Assembly: GCA_947175285.1 (NCBI GenBank) | Contig: CAMWMM010000050.1 | Span: forward strand, 1-15,709 | Direction: 5' to 3' | DNA from: an uncultured Lachnospiraceae bacterium | Lineage (GTDB): Bacteria; Bacillota_A; Clostridia; Lachnospirales; Lachnospiraceae | Length of the DNA stretch: 15,709 nt | Shown: piece after piece, positions 1 through 8,536 of the stretch | How positions within the stretch are numbered: position 1 is the first letter of the stretch | Layout: every line of letters starts with the position of its first letter | The notes under the pieces: model-generated | Database searches by the model: none | What the model saw: only the letters and a program-made list of their open reading frames with translations | Told to the model about the DNA's origin: nothing | Made by a program: the position numbers and the translations under genes

Positions 1-154
1 TGTGATAGTTCCACACAAGTTCAACCGTGTATTTTATAACGTTATTTTATATAAGCATATCTTCTATACAATAAGCAAAAAGTATTTTTTTTACTTTTCT
101 TTTTTTAAGTATCATAAATTTTTTATATCAAAAAATGGGTATTCTCTTAATTTT

Positions 155-181
155 ATAACAAAATTATGTTATTTTTATAAT
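155..181 (+). promoter_or_regulatory. Candidate promoter and operator of the GntR/LacI-type regulator gene
   Basis: A perfect TATAAT hexamer lies at 176-181, about 25 nt before the start codon at 207. An imperfect palindrome, ATAACA-aaatta-TGTTAT (155-172, 16 of 18 positions symmetrical), sits directly upstream, in the -35/-10 spacer region. No good -35 hexamer is visible; TTATAA at 153-158 is the best spaced. The geometry suits autorepression, but the region is very AT-rich and chance palindromes are likely. The rest of bases 1-154 is AT-rich with no supported gene; a second palindrome with similar half-sites (ATAACGTTAT) lies at 36-45. Confidence 0.35.
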
Positions 182-206
182 AATAAATTATATCGGGAGA
201 TTTTTC

Positions 207-1292
207 ATGAGCACAAAATATCAAACATTAGCAGAGCAGTTAAAAACCGAATTGAGTGATAATCTGTCCCGCGGTATTTCCAAGCTGCCCACGGAAAAAG
301 CATTATGTGAAAAATTTCAGGTCAGCCGCCAGACTGTACGTCAGGCACTTTCTCTGCTGGAAAATGAAAAATTGATTGCCAGAAGACAGGGCAGCGGCTC
401 CTATGCAACAGGGCTTCTGCCGGAAACAAACCAAAACCGGGTTGCTATTTTGCTCTCTTCCGATACGGAATATATTTTCCCGTCACTTCTAAATGATTTG
501 GAAGCCTTTTTGTCAAAAGAAAGCTATTCCATTTCCGTTTTTATTACACAGAACCGGATAGATATAGAGCGTAACATATTGCAAAATCTAACGCAGACGC
601 CTCCGCGCGCTCTGATTGTGGAACCTTCCCGCAGTGCGCTTCCGACGCCAAATCATGACTTATATGAAGAACTTTCCGCCAAGGGAACGATTATTGTTTT
701 TTTACATGGATGCTATTCTAATCTTCCGGTTTCCTTATGTGTAAAAGATGATAATTATACCGGCGGATATATGCTCGGACAATTTCTGTTAAAACAGCGG
801 CATAAGCAAATTGCCGGTATTTTTCAATTAGATATGCTGCAAGGGCAGGAACGTTATTTAGGATATATCCGCGCTCTGTTGGAGTCTAATGCGCCAGTCA
901 ATGAAGACAACGTTTTTTGGTTCACAACAGAGCAGCTTTTACATCTGGAAGAAAAACAAGACACACGGTTTCTATCGGATTTTATCCACCGGAACCTGCA
1001 GCCCTGTTCCGCTGTTATCTGCCATAATGATGAAATAGCCTACTGGCTGATAAAAGAATTGTCTTACAATAATATCCGGGTTCCGGAAGATATCAGTATT
1101 GTCAGCTTCGATAACAGCTATCTCAGTGAATTATCAACACCGCGGCTGACTTCTCTTTCTCATGACCCGCACGAAATGGCATCTACTGCCATATCTATTC
1201 TCGTAAATAAACTACAGGGACGAAACCCGGCATCCGTGCAGATACCTTGGCACCTTGTAGAGCGCGGCAGCGTTTCCCCGTGGGACAGCTAA
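207..1292 (+). CDS. GntR-type HTH / LacI-type sugar-binding transcriptional regulator (AraR-like)
   Basis: This 361-residue cytoplasmic regulator starts with a GntR winged helix (about residues 4-72; LPTEKALCEKFQVSRQTVRQ is the recognition region). It is followed by a periplasmic-binding-protein-like effector domain (about 78-361) of the LacI/GalR type, ending in LVERGSV, typical of such regulators. This architecture is that of AraR, where a sugar, arabinose in the studied cases, releases the dimer from DNA. The actual ligand here cannot be read from sequence. The start is supported by GGGAGA seven nucleotides upstream of ATG. The stop overlaps the 3' end of the convergent response-regulator gene by 4 bp. 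No sugar catabolic genes lie downstream in the window, so its targets are elsewhere or upstream. A palindrome near its own -10 suggests autoregulation. Confidence 0.88.
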   Translation: MSTKYQTLAEQLKTELSDNLSRGISKLPTEKALCEKFQVSRQTVRQALSLLENEKLIARRQGSGSYATGLLPETNQNRVAILLSSDTEYIFPSLLNDLEAFLSKESYSISVFITQNRIDIERNILQNLTQTPPRALIVEPSRSALPTPNHDLYEELSAKGTIIVFLHGCYSNLPVSLCVKDDNYTGGYMLGQFLLKQRHKQIAGIFQLDMLQGQERYLGYIRALLESNAPVNEDNVFWFTTEQLLHLEEKQDTRFLSDFIHRNLQPCSAVICHNDEIAYWLIKELSYNNIRVPEDISIVSFDNSYLSELSTPRLTSLSHDPHEMASTAISILVNKLQGRNPASVQIPWHLVERGSVSPWDS

Positions 1293-2911
1293 ATCTTCTC
1301 TTTGCCGGTACGGTATTCTCTCGGTGTACAGTTCTGTGTTTTTTTAAATACAAAACTGAAATAATGCGGATTTTTATAACCTACTGCAAGCGCAATTTCA
1401 TGGGAGCGCATTTCCGTCTCCAGAAGCAGCGCTTTTGCTTTTTCCATGCGTTTCCCCGTCACATATTCTACAAAGGTCATCTGCATTTCCTGACTGAACA
1501 TTGCACTGAAATAATTGGGACTTACTTCCATTTCCTCTGCAATTTCATTCAAAGAAAGACTTTCCTGCATATAATTTTCTTCAATATATGACAATGCCTT
1601 TTGCAGCGTTTTCTTTCCCTGACTGGCGCTTTCCCTGTCACGAAAAGCAATAACCTGTGTTAAAGTATCTTCGATATAATGCTGCATATTTTCCAGACTG
1701 ATTTCCATCTTCTGAATATTGTCTGAATTAAGTCTCTCTAAAAACTCTTTCTGCGTACCACCAAGACTTTCTATATAACCAAGCGCCGTAAAGCGGACAT
1801 TAAGCAGTAAATAGTCCCAAAATATTTTTGATTTCAGCGCTTCTCCAATACCGTTCAAAAAGTTGGCTACAAAGTCTTCCACTTCCTCTTTCTGCCCCTT
1901 AGCAAGAAAAACCTTAAACAGCTCCGGATTAATCTTAGCTATATCAATTGTCTCCAAGTCTCCCGTTCTTCTCTCCTGCATCGGCTCTGTCTGTTCTTTC
2001 TCCGACAGAATATGTTTCGACGGCTCAAAGAATCGATAGTTAAAAATATGATTTAACTTCCTGTAGCAATCTGAGAGCAGACTAAACCGCTCAACCGGAA
2101 CGCCTGCTGCCGCATACCAGTCCAGTACCTCTTCATACTGCTTGCAAGTCTGTTCTATCCCCTCTAAACATTTTTTCGTCCTTTCCGCAATATTCTCTTC
2201 CTCACCCTTTATCATAATGCCATATACATTAACACTCCATCTGAAGACAATATAATAATTGGAAAAGCGCATTAAAAAACGCATCATCTCTTCATAACAT
2301 TTCTGACAGATTTCTCCCGCCATCCGCTTATCATTCTTCTCCTGAACATTCATTAAAATCAGATTATAGTACGGCGCACTAATATCCAAAGAATGCTTTT
2401 GCGCCTCTTCATAAATCTCCTGAACGGAAAGTTCACCCGCAAATACCTTTTCAAAGAAATTCCGCAAAAAGAACTGCTCGTATTCATGCATATCATTCTG
2501 ATATTTATTCAGATAATTCTTCTGTTCCTGCTCGGACTCAATTTTTTCTTTTACTTCCGTCAAAGCTTTCTGTAAAGTTCTTCTCGTAACAGGCTTTAAC
2601 AGATACTGGTCCACTCCCTCTCTGATTGCCTGTCTTGCATATTCAAAATCATCATATCCGCTGATAATGATAATCTTCATCTCCGGGAATTCCTGTCCCA
2701 CAATATGACTGAGGGTAAGCCCGTCCATAAAAGGCATTTTAATATCCGTAATCAGTACATCCGGCTGTGTTTTCCGGATTAAGGGCAGAGCCATCTCTCC
2801 ATCCCCCGCCTCTCCGACAAACTGATAACCAAACTGCTGCCACGGGATATTGTCCCGAAGCCCTTCTCTAACCACGCTCTCATCCTCTACCAAAAAAACT
2901 TTCAGTGCCAT
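1289..2911 (-). CDS. YesN-type response regulator with C-terminal AraC DNA-binding domain
   Basis: This is a 540-residue response regulator. The receiver domain covers about residues 1-120, with acidic pocket E9/D10, phosphoacceptor D56 (TDIKMPFMDG) and conserved K106 (LLKPV). A long middle region of about 300 residues follows, as in YesN proteins. The C-terminus is an AraC-type double helix-turn-helix (about 435-535; AEEMEVSPNYFSAMFSQEM, then the VGYKNPHYFSFVFKK motif). In this family, phosphorylation by a YesM kinase activates sugar-uptake or polysaccharide-use operons. It is the last gene of the operon; its ATG has a strong GGGAGG four bases upstream and overlaps the end of the binding-protein gene by 10 bp, suggesting translational coupling. 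No convincing terminator was seen after its stop, which overlaps the convergent GntR-type gene. Confidence 0.93.
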   Translation of the reverse strand: MALKVFLVEDESVVREGLRDNIPWQQFGYQFVGEAGDGEMALPLIRKTQPDVLITDIKMPFMDGLTLSHIVGQEFPEMKIIIISGYDDFEYARQAIREGVDQYLLKPVTRRTLQKALTEVKEKIESEQEQKNYLNKYQNDMHEYEQFFLRNFFEKVFAGELSVQEIYEEAQKHSLDISAPYYNLILMNVQEKNDKRMAGEICQKCYEEMMRFLMRFSNYYIVFRWSVNVYGIMIKGEEENIAERTKKCLEGIEQTCKQYEEVLDWYAAAGVPVERFSLLSDCYRKLNHIFNYRFFEPSKHILSEKEQTEPMQERRTGDLETIDIAKINPELFKVFLAKGQKEEVEDFVANFLNGIGEALKSKIFWDYLLLNVRFTALGYIESLGGTQKEFLERLNSDNIQKMEISLENMQHYIEDTLTQVIAFRDRESASQGKKTLQKALSYIEENYMQESLSLNEIAEEMEVSPNYFSAMFSQEMQMTFVEYVTGKRMEKAKALLLETEMRSHEIALAVGYKNPHYFSFVFKKTQNCTPREYRTGKEKI

Positions 2912-3936
2912 AATGCCTCCCTTGCATTTTCCGGTGTGTATACTTTTTCCTCTACAATATTTTCTTTCTCCACCGGCTCTCCGTTTTCCAGTTTCCGGAT
3001 AATATCCATAATATACTCGCCCTGTTCGGGATTACATTCCACATCGACATTAATAACTCCCTGCGATACCAGTTTCAACGCTTCATGCACCGCATCAAAA
3101 GAAATCAGAATAACATCGCCGTTTACACCTGATGTAATACCTTTCTCCTCCATTGCCTGTAATACACCAAACGTCATGTCATCATTTTGGGATATAACTA
3201 CATCAATCTTCGGGTATTTGTTCAGAAACTTCTCCATGACCTCTCTGCCCTTAGCCGTTGTAAAATCCGCAGATTCCTGTTCAAGAATATGCCAGTTGGA
3301 ATGCTTTTTCGCAATGGAGTTAAACCCCGCAGTGCGTCCAAGCTGCGCCGAGGAACCGCTTGTCCCCTGCAATACTACAATATTAATTTCCTCTTCCTCC
3401 CGACTGCCCGACTGCAAATAATCCTCCAGCCATAGCCCGGCTTTTTCCCCCTCATTCATCATATCGGAACCAACCCACGCCGTATAAAGCGATTCATCTT
3501 CAACCGAAGTTTTTCTGTCTACTAAAATCACCGGAATACCGGCGTCTTTTGCCTCCTGCAAAACAGTTTCCCATCCGTCCTCCGTTACCGGTGAAAACAA
3601 AATATAATCTACTCTCTGAGAAATGAATCCCCGAATTGCCTTAATCTGATTCTCCTGTTTCTGCCTTGCATTATTAAACTCCAGAAAAAATCCGTTCTCT
3701 TTTGTCAATGTTTTTTGAATGGATTCCGAATTTGCCGTCCGCCATAATGATTCGCTGCCAAGCTGAGAAAATCCGACGACAATCAAATCCGCTTCTACAT
3801 CCGATACCGCCTGCGTATCTTTCTCTTCCGATGCCACATCCTGAAAAAAACCGCATCCGGAAAGCACTCCTAAAAATATAAAACTTATCATCATAATCAA
3901 CATGCACTGTCTGTATCTTTTATACCGGAACTTCAT
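2902..3936 (-). CDS. Lipoprotein sugar-binding protein (YtfQ-like, periplasmic-binding-protein type 1 fold), probable sensor subunit
   Basis: This 344-residue protein has a positively charged N-terminus, a hydrophobic signal and a lipobox LSGC (C28 the predicted lipidated residue), so it should be anchored outside the membrane. The mature part matches the sugar-binding fold of the YtfQ/RbsB type. VGFSQLGSESLWRTANSESI near residue 53, the QKQENQIKAIRGFI stretch, FSPVTEDGW and VDRK are all close to the pattern of galactofuranose-binding YtfQ (family recollection). It lies between kinase and response-regulator genes, with an AGGAG site 5 nt before its ATG and a 17-bp overlap with the kinase gene. 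No permease or ATPase accompanies it, so a sensing role, as in XylFII-LytS-YesN systems, fits better than transport. The ligand is inferred only as a pentose/hexose-like sugar. Confidence 0.87.
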   Translation of the reverse strand: MKFRYKRYRQCMLIMMISFIFLGVLSGCGFFQDVASEEKDTQAVSDVEADLIVVGFSQLGSESLWRTANSESIQKTLTKENGFFLEFNNARQKQENQIKAIRGFISQRVDYILFSPVTEDGWETVLQEAKDAGIPVILVDRKTSVEDESLYTAWVGSDMMNEGEKAGLWLEDYLQSGSREEEEINIVVLQGTSGSSAQLGRTAGFNSIAKKHSNWHILEQESADFTTAKGREVMEKFLNKYPKIDVVISQNDDMTFGVLQAMEEKGITSGVNGDVILISFDAVHEALKLVSQGVINVDVECNPEQGEYIMDIIRKLENGEPVEKENIVEEKVYTPENAREALWH

Positions 3937-5413
3937 ATGCGCTCCTTTCCGCCGGGTTCTCTATCCGCTCTGCCGGAATCACAACTTTTACGGTTGTTCC
4001 CTTCCCTTTTTCGGACGTAATTGTCATGCCGTATTCCATACCGAAATTCATACGAATCCGTTCATTGACATTTGCAAGTCCAAATCCGCTCTCCGTTTCT
4101 TTACAGGAACGGGTAATCTCTTTTTGCAGGCGTTCCACTTCCTCTTTCTCCATGCCCACTCCATTATCCGTCACGGACAGATAAATTTTCTTTTCGTCCT
4201 CTTCTTTCACGATGGAACCCGTAATTGTAATCTTTCCCTTTGCCCTTTTATACTTAATACCATGATACAAAGCATTCTCCACAAGAGGCTGCAATGTCAG
4301 TTTCAATATTCTATAAGGATATAATTCCGGATCAATATTAATCTCATAATCCAGAATATCATGGTAACGAACCTGCTGGATTTCCAGATAACTTCGGATG
4401 TGAAGTTCTTCATCTTTAATCGTAATAAATTCCTGCCCATGACTTAATACCAGACGGAAAAAATCCGATAAGGACACTACCATATCCACTGCCTGTCCTG
4501 TCAGATTTCCCTCTATCAGCCAGATAATCGTATCAAGTGTATTATACAAAAAATGCGGGTTAATCTGCTCCTGCAAAAGACGAAGCTCTGCATACCGCAT
4601 CTTTCTCTCATCCTCCTTAATCTGACTGACCATAATCTCTAAATGCTGTGACATTTCATTAATACTCTCAGAAAGCTGCGCTACCTCATCCTTTGTTTTC
4701 ACTTCGGCACGGGCAGAAAAATCACCCTCCGAAATCTGTCTTGTCACACCGCACAGTTTTCGGATTGGACCCGTAATACCATTAGAAATAAAAGACGCCA
4801 CCAGCAAAACACATACGCCGATACACACAAGCAGTATCACCCAAAAAAATACAAACTTCTGAATTTGTATGTTTAACTGTACTTTTAAACTTTCGATACT
4901 CTGTGTCTGATAATAAATATAATATTGAATGTTGTCCTGAATCAATTCTGTCAGTATGTAAATATTATTCTCCAGCATCTCAATATTTTCATCATAGTGT
5001 CCTCCCTTATCCAGATTGACCTTAATATCATCAACCCTGTCCTGTAAGGTATCAATATTTCTTAAAAGACGCTGCAGCCATGATTGGCTCTCCCTGTCGG
5101 TTGTAATCCGCATCAAAACACTGAAATCTTCCCGCAAGTCCGCTATTACCTCATACGGATCCTCTAAACTCTCATCTTCTTTAATATTCTCAAAGGTAAC
5201 GGCTCCTACTACCAGTTTGTAAAGACTTTCATCCATTTCTTCCTTGAAATTCAGGTTATAGCTGTTTGCAATTGTCATATTGCTGACTATCTCATCATAG
5301 GCATTGCTGTAATTGTGCAGGGAAAAAATAAGATAAACCGTAATACCCACAAAAGGAATCACCGTTACCAGCGTCAACAGCATTAATTTATTTTTTAAAG
5401 AATATTTATTCAT
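3920..5413 (-). CDS. YesM-type membrane sensor histidine kinase
   Basis: This is a 497-residue kinase. Transmembrane segment 1 (about 11-31) is followed by a helical extracellular region (about 32-185), transmembrane segment 2 (about 187-210), a HAMP linker (about 212-265), the His_kinase domain with LQEQINPHFLYNTLD (H287 the phosphorylated histidine) and an HATPase_c domain (LVENALYHGIK N-box, DNGVGM G1 box, GFGLANVNERI G2 box). It should phosphorylate the YesN-type regulator encoded two genes downstream. The extracellular part lacks a recognisable sugar-binding domain, consistent with sensing through the co-encoded lipoprotein. The start ATG has only a weak GGTG site 8-9 nt upstream, but it is the first in-frame ATG before the membrane segment. 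It is the first gene of the three-gene operon. Confidence 0.93.
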   Translation of the reverse strand: MNKYSLKNKLMLLTLVTVIPFVGITVYLIFSLHNYSNAYDEIVSNMTIANSYNLNFKEEMDESLYKLVVGAVTFENIKEDESLEDPYEVIADLREDFSVLMRITTDRESQSWLQRLLRNIDTLQDRVDDIKVNLDKGGHYDENIEMLENNIYILTELIQDNIQYYIYYQTQSIESLKVQLNIQIQKFVFFWVILLVCIGVCVLLVASFISNGITGPIRKLCGVTRQISEGDFSARAEVKTKDEVAQLSESINEMSQHLEIMVSQIKEDERKMRYAELRLLQEQINPHFLYNTLDTIIWLIEGNLTGQAVDMVVSLSDFFRLVLSHGQEFITIKDEELHIRSYLEIQQVRYHDILDYEINIDPELYPYRILKLTLQPLVENALYHGIKYKRAKGKITITGSIVKEEDEKKIYLSVTDNGVGMEKEEVERLQKEITRSCKETESGFGLANVNERIRMNFGMEYGMTITSEKGKGTTVKVVIPAERIENPAERSAYEVPV

Positions 5414-5438
5414 ATTTTCGCACCAATATTGCGTTTTT

Positions 5439-5466
5439 TTGTAAATAGGTGTAATATTATTATAGT
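5439..5466. promoter_or_regulatory. Candidate overlapping divergent promoters (kinase operon and diguanylate cyclase)
   Basis: In the gap between the divergent kinase and GGDEF genes, the minus strand carries a perfect TATAAT (5464 down to 5459), about 46 nt upstream of the kinase ATG. The plus strand carries TTGTAA (5439-5444), a 16-bp spacer and TATAGT (5461-5466). The two -10 elements overlap almost completely. The minus-strand -35 is poor. If the plus promoter is real, the transcript starts near 5473, after the ATG at 5467, favouring the GGDEF start at 5509. This is pattern reading only. Confidence 0.35.
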
Positions 5467-5508
5467 ATGTCCTATTATTTTTCTTATGAGAAAGGCACGG
5501 TTACTGCA

Positions 5509-6597
5509 ATGAAATTTCCCTGGCTCCATAAAGCAGTTCAATTTATCAGTAAAGATACAAGCGAACCGAATGAATCCCCTAAGTTAATTGTTGTAGTCAG
5601 GGTTCTTGTTCTTTCCATGCTTTTTTATATTGTTTTAAATAGTATAATCTATATCAGTATGTTAAACAATATTGGAATTGCGATTTTAGTTGTTTCTTTT
5701 CTGGTATATCTGTATATTTTCCTGATGTCGTACCGTCATAAAACGACAAATGTCGTTTATACGCTGAATCTGTGTACCATTGCATGGCTGATTGTCAATC
5801 TTTATTATTTTGGCTGGGATATCGGTGTACAGCATTTTCTTCTAGTCTTGCTTGTACTATGTTTTTATTCCGGTTATTCCCAATATCAGTTTAAAATTTT
5901 TGTTGCTGCTGTACTCTGTATGCTTCGTATTTATCTTTACTTTTTCTGCCGTGCCAGAGAACCTGTTATCACTCTGCCTGAAACAACCATTATTATTCTG
6001 CAGATTATAAATACACTGGCTATTTTCTGGTGCATCTCCGCAATAGTCTATGTATTCAGCAAGGATTCCCAGGCTCTGGAGGGCAAACTGATAGATTATA
6101 ATAATCAGCTATTGGGACAGGCAAATACGGATGCACTGACAGGTTTATATAACAGACGTAAAGCAATGGAATATCTGGAAAAATTGTTAGTACCCTCCAA
6201 TCACGAGTTTACCAGTATCTGTATCTGCGATATTGATTTCTTTAAAAAAGTAAACGATAATTACGGACACGATGTCGGCGATACGGTTTTACAGGGTATT
6301 GCCAAGACGATGAAAACAACATTGAATAAAAAAAGTTTTATCGCCAGATGGGGCGGTGAGGAATTTCTATTGGTTTTTCCATCCTGTAACGGCGATGAAG
6401 CGCTCTGCCATCTTGAAGAACTGAAAAACAATATTAAATCCCTGCAATTTCATGTAGGTGAAAAGACATTCTCTGTTGCGATGACTTTCGGTCTGACGGA
6501 ATATGATTTTCATTCCGATATTGACTCTGCCCTCAAAGAAGCAGATGAAAAGTTGTATATGGGAAAGGAAAACGGCAGAGACCAGATTGTATTCTAA
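5509..6597 (+). CDS. Membrane-bound GGDEF diguanylate cyclase
   Basis: This protein probably makes cyclic di-GMP from two GTP. The N-terminal half has about five or six hydrophobic segments (within about residues 25-200) forming an uncharacterised membrane sensor. A short linker helix leads to a full GGDEF domain: NTDALTGLYNRR, CDIDFFKKVNDNYGHDVGD and an intact active site GGEEF at residues 282-286. The RxxD inhibitory site expected five residues before GGEEF is absent (the stretch reads KKSFIARW), so classical product feedback is unlikely. I chose ATG 5509 (362 residues) over the in-frame ATG at 5467 (376 residues). Position 5467 has no ribosome site and overlaps a candidate -10, whereas 5509 has GAGAAAGG upstream, though at a long 13-nt spacing. 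It is divergent from the kinase operon. Confidence 0.9.
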   Translation: MKFPWLHKAVQFISKDTSEPNESPKLIVVVRVLVLSMLFYIVLNSIIYISMLNNIGIAILVVSFLVYLYIFLMSYRHKTTNVVYTLNLCTIAWLIVNLYYFGWDIGVQHFLLVLLVLCFYSGYSQYQFKIFVAAVLCMLRIYLYFFCRAREPVITLPETTIIILQIINTLAIFWCISAIVYVFSKDSQALEGKLIDYNNQLLGQANTDALTGLYNRRKAMEYLEKLLVPSNHEFTSICICDIDFFKKVNDNYGHDVGDTVLQGIAKTMKTTLNKKSFIARWGGEEFLLVFPSCNGDEALCHLEELKNNIKSLQFHVGEKTFSVAMTFGLTEYDFHSDIDSALKEADEKLYMGKENGRDQIVF

Positions 6598-6676
6598 CGC
6601 TGTCTCTACTTTTCACGAATGCTCTGCGCTGTTTTTACATATATTGAAGTAAAGGCATCAGAAACAGGTCATATCA

Positions 6677-8536
6677 TTGAAAAAAAAACTTTCCCTTAAA
6701 CAATGGATAGGAGCCGTTTGTTTATTGCTCCTTTTTATCTTATTTACCCTTTTTCTTTACAGCCGTTCTCATGAAGATTCCCGGTTTGAAACATATGCGG
6801 AGAAATTTTTCCTGTCGGAATTATGTTCCAATCCCATCAATCTACACTATACACTTGCCGACCCTGCCGCATACGGAATTGATGAAAAAACGCTTACGCT
6901 TCCCGTATACCATGCCGGTCAGGCTCAGGAGGATTTAGAAAGCATAAGAGCAGCTCTCACCACGCTGCAAAAATTTCATCCTGAAAAAATGTCTTCTGCC
7001 AATCAATATACATATATCCTCTTTTCCACTTACCTGACAGCACGTGAGGCATGCGCCTCCTATCCATATTATGAAGAACCGCTCTCACCAAACTCCGGTA
7101 TGCAGGCTGAACTTCCTATTTTACTTGCCGATTACCGGATATCCTCTGTAACGGATATTGATAATTATCTGTCGATTCTATCACAGATTCCCGCTTATCT
7201 AAACGGTATTATCCTTTATGAGCAGGAAAAAGCCGACTGCGGACTTTTTATGTCTGACCTCTCTGTCAGCAAAGTAATCGAGCAATGCAGCGCTTTTATG
7301 AACCCGGAAGAACTAGATACAGGCACTCATTTTCTGGAAACCACTTTTGCGGAACGTTTGAAAATATTAATAAACGAGGGAATAATCAACGAATCGGAAG
7401 CCCAGGCCTGGCAGGCGGAGAACAAGCGTATTCTTACGACTGTTGTTGCACCTGCTTATAACAAACTTGCCGATGAACTGACTTTACTTAAAGGCAGCGG
7501 AAACGACTTGCAGGGTTTGTCCTATTATGCTGGCGGTCAGGCATATTATCAGGCATATCTTCGTTCCGTAACCGGCTCCTATCATAGTATCCCGGAAATC
7601 AAAGAGATGCTTTCTCTGGACTTTGAAGAAAACTATACGGCGCTTATCCGTCTGCTGCAGGAAAACCCTTGGCTAAACGACACACTTGCTGATGAAAATG
7701 CCATGTTCCCGAACCTTTCACCGGAAAGTATGCTCTCCACCTTACAGGAAATGATGGCAGAAGATTATCCGGCTGTACCGCTTCTGTCAGCCGCTGAAAC
7801 GGCTCCATCGTGCAGTATTAAATATCTGAATGAAAGCCTGGCTCCTTACAGCGCGCCTGCCTTTTATCTGACGCCTCCTATTGACGATATGAGTGAAAAT
7901 ACCATTTATATTAACGGTACGGATACTTCAGACGGGCTTTCCCTTTTCACGACACTCGCGCATGAGGGCTATCCCGGACATCTCTATCAGACTGTCTACA
8001 GCGGACATCATCTGCTGCGCACAGGCGCTTCCCCTTTGCGAAGTATTTTATACTATGGCGGTTATGTAGAGGGATGGGCTATGTATGTCGAACTTGGCTC
8101 CTACGATTATGCCGTCCGGCTGGCAGGAGGTACTCAGCCGGAAACGGAAGCATTTTATCAGGCGCACAAACTGAACAGGCAGATTCAGTTATGCCTTTAC
8201 TCTCTGTTGGATATTATTATCCACTATGAAGGCGCCTCTTACGAAAGAGTCTGCGAAGTTCTCTCCGCCATAGGTTTTACGGAGGATAAAGATATTCATG
8301 CGGTTTATGAATATATTATAGAAGAACCATGTAACTACTTAAAATACTATTTAGGCTATCTGGAAATAAAAGCGTTAAAAACCCAGGCAGAAGCTGCCTG
8401 GGGTGATTCCTATACATTATATCGTTTTCATACTTTTCTGTTAGATAACGGTCCGGCAGATTTCCGGACTCTGTCAAGACTGCTTGCAGTTACCGGCACA
8501 AAACGTCAATCTCTTGCATTGGAAAGAAAGAACTGA
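6677..8536 (+). CDS. Membrane-anchored DUF885 family protein (probable zinc metallopeptidase)
   Basis: This 619-residue protein begins with KKKLSLKQW, then one transmembrane segment (about 10-28) without a lipobox, so the main body should be displayed outside the membrane. The rest matches DUF885. HEGYPGH at residues 429-435 resembles a HExxH-type zinc site with one extra residue, and E465 in YVEGWAMYVE is the likely third ligand; this pairing is characteristic of the family. Substrate is unknown; peptide hydrolysis is inferred from the metalloprotease-like motif. The start is TTG, with an AGG eight bases upstream; no better ATG precedes the membrane segment. It lies 79 bp after the diguanylate cyclase gene, with no obvious terminator or promoter between. 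Its last 31 bp overlap the convergent MarR gene, and its 3' coding region also contains that operon's terminator. Confidence 0.85.
   Translation: MKKKLSLKQWIGAVCLLLLFILFTLFLYSRSHEDSRFETYAEKFFLSELCSNPINLHYTLADPAAYGIDEKTLTLPVYHAGQAQEDLESIRAALTTLQKFHPEKMSSANQYTYILFSTYLTAREACASYPYYEEPLSPNSGMQAELPILLADYRISSVTDIDNYLSILSQIPAYLNGIILYEQEKADCGLFMSDLSVSKVIEQCSAFMNPEELDTGTHFLETTFAERLKILINEGIINESEAQAWQAENKRILTTVVAPAYNKLADELTLLKGSGNDLQGLSYYAGGQAYYQAYLRSVTGSYHSIPEIKEMLSLDFEENYTALIRLLQENPWLNDTLADENAMFPNLSPESMLSTLQEMMAEDYPAVPLLSAAETAPSCSIKYLNESLAPYSAPAFYLTPPIDDMSENTIYINGTDTSDGLSLFTTLAHEGYPGHLYQTVYSGHHLLRTGASPLRSILYYGGYVEGWAMYVELGSYDYAVRLAGGTQPETEAFYQAHKLNRQIQLCLYSLLDIIIHYEGASYERVCEVLSAIGFTEDKDIHAVYEYIIEEPCNYLKYYLGYLEIKALKTQAEAAWGDSYTLYRFHTFLLDNGPADFRTLSRLLAVTGTKRQSLALERKN
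8377..8402 (-). terminator. Intrinsic terminator of the ABC-transporter/MarR operon, inside the DUF885 coding sequence
   Basis: Read on the minus strand, a perfect 9-bp GC-rich stem (CCCAGGCAG, loop CTT, CTGCCTGGG; 8402 to 8382) is followed directly by TTTTT (8381-8377) and then AACGCTTTTATTT. It lies about 105 bp past the MarR stop. On the plus strand no T-run follows the stem, so it should act only on minus-strand transcripts. The same bases encode KTQAEAAWG near the DUF885 C-terminus. Confidence 0.82.

Noticed and set aside
2..259. 85-codon plus-strand open frame at the left edge
   Set aside because: Composition is AT-driven (rich in F, Y, K, N), it has no ribosome site, and it overlaps the well-supported start of the GntR/LacI-type regulator in another frame.
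1320..1346. Possible terminator for the GntR/LacI-type gene (ACAG-tt-CTGT followed by a T run)
   Set aside because: The stem is only 4 bp with a 2-nt loop, too weak to call; it also lies in the response-regulator coding sequence.
5467..5508. Upstream ATG at 5467 as the start of the diguanylate cyclase
   Set aside because: It has no ribosome site, and the candidate -10 ends immediately before it, so it would probably lie upstream of the transcript start; ATG 5509 is preferred.
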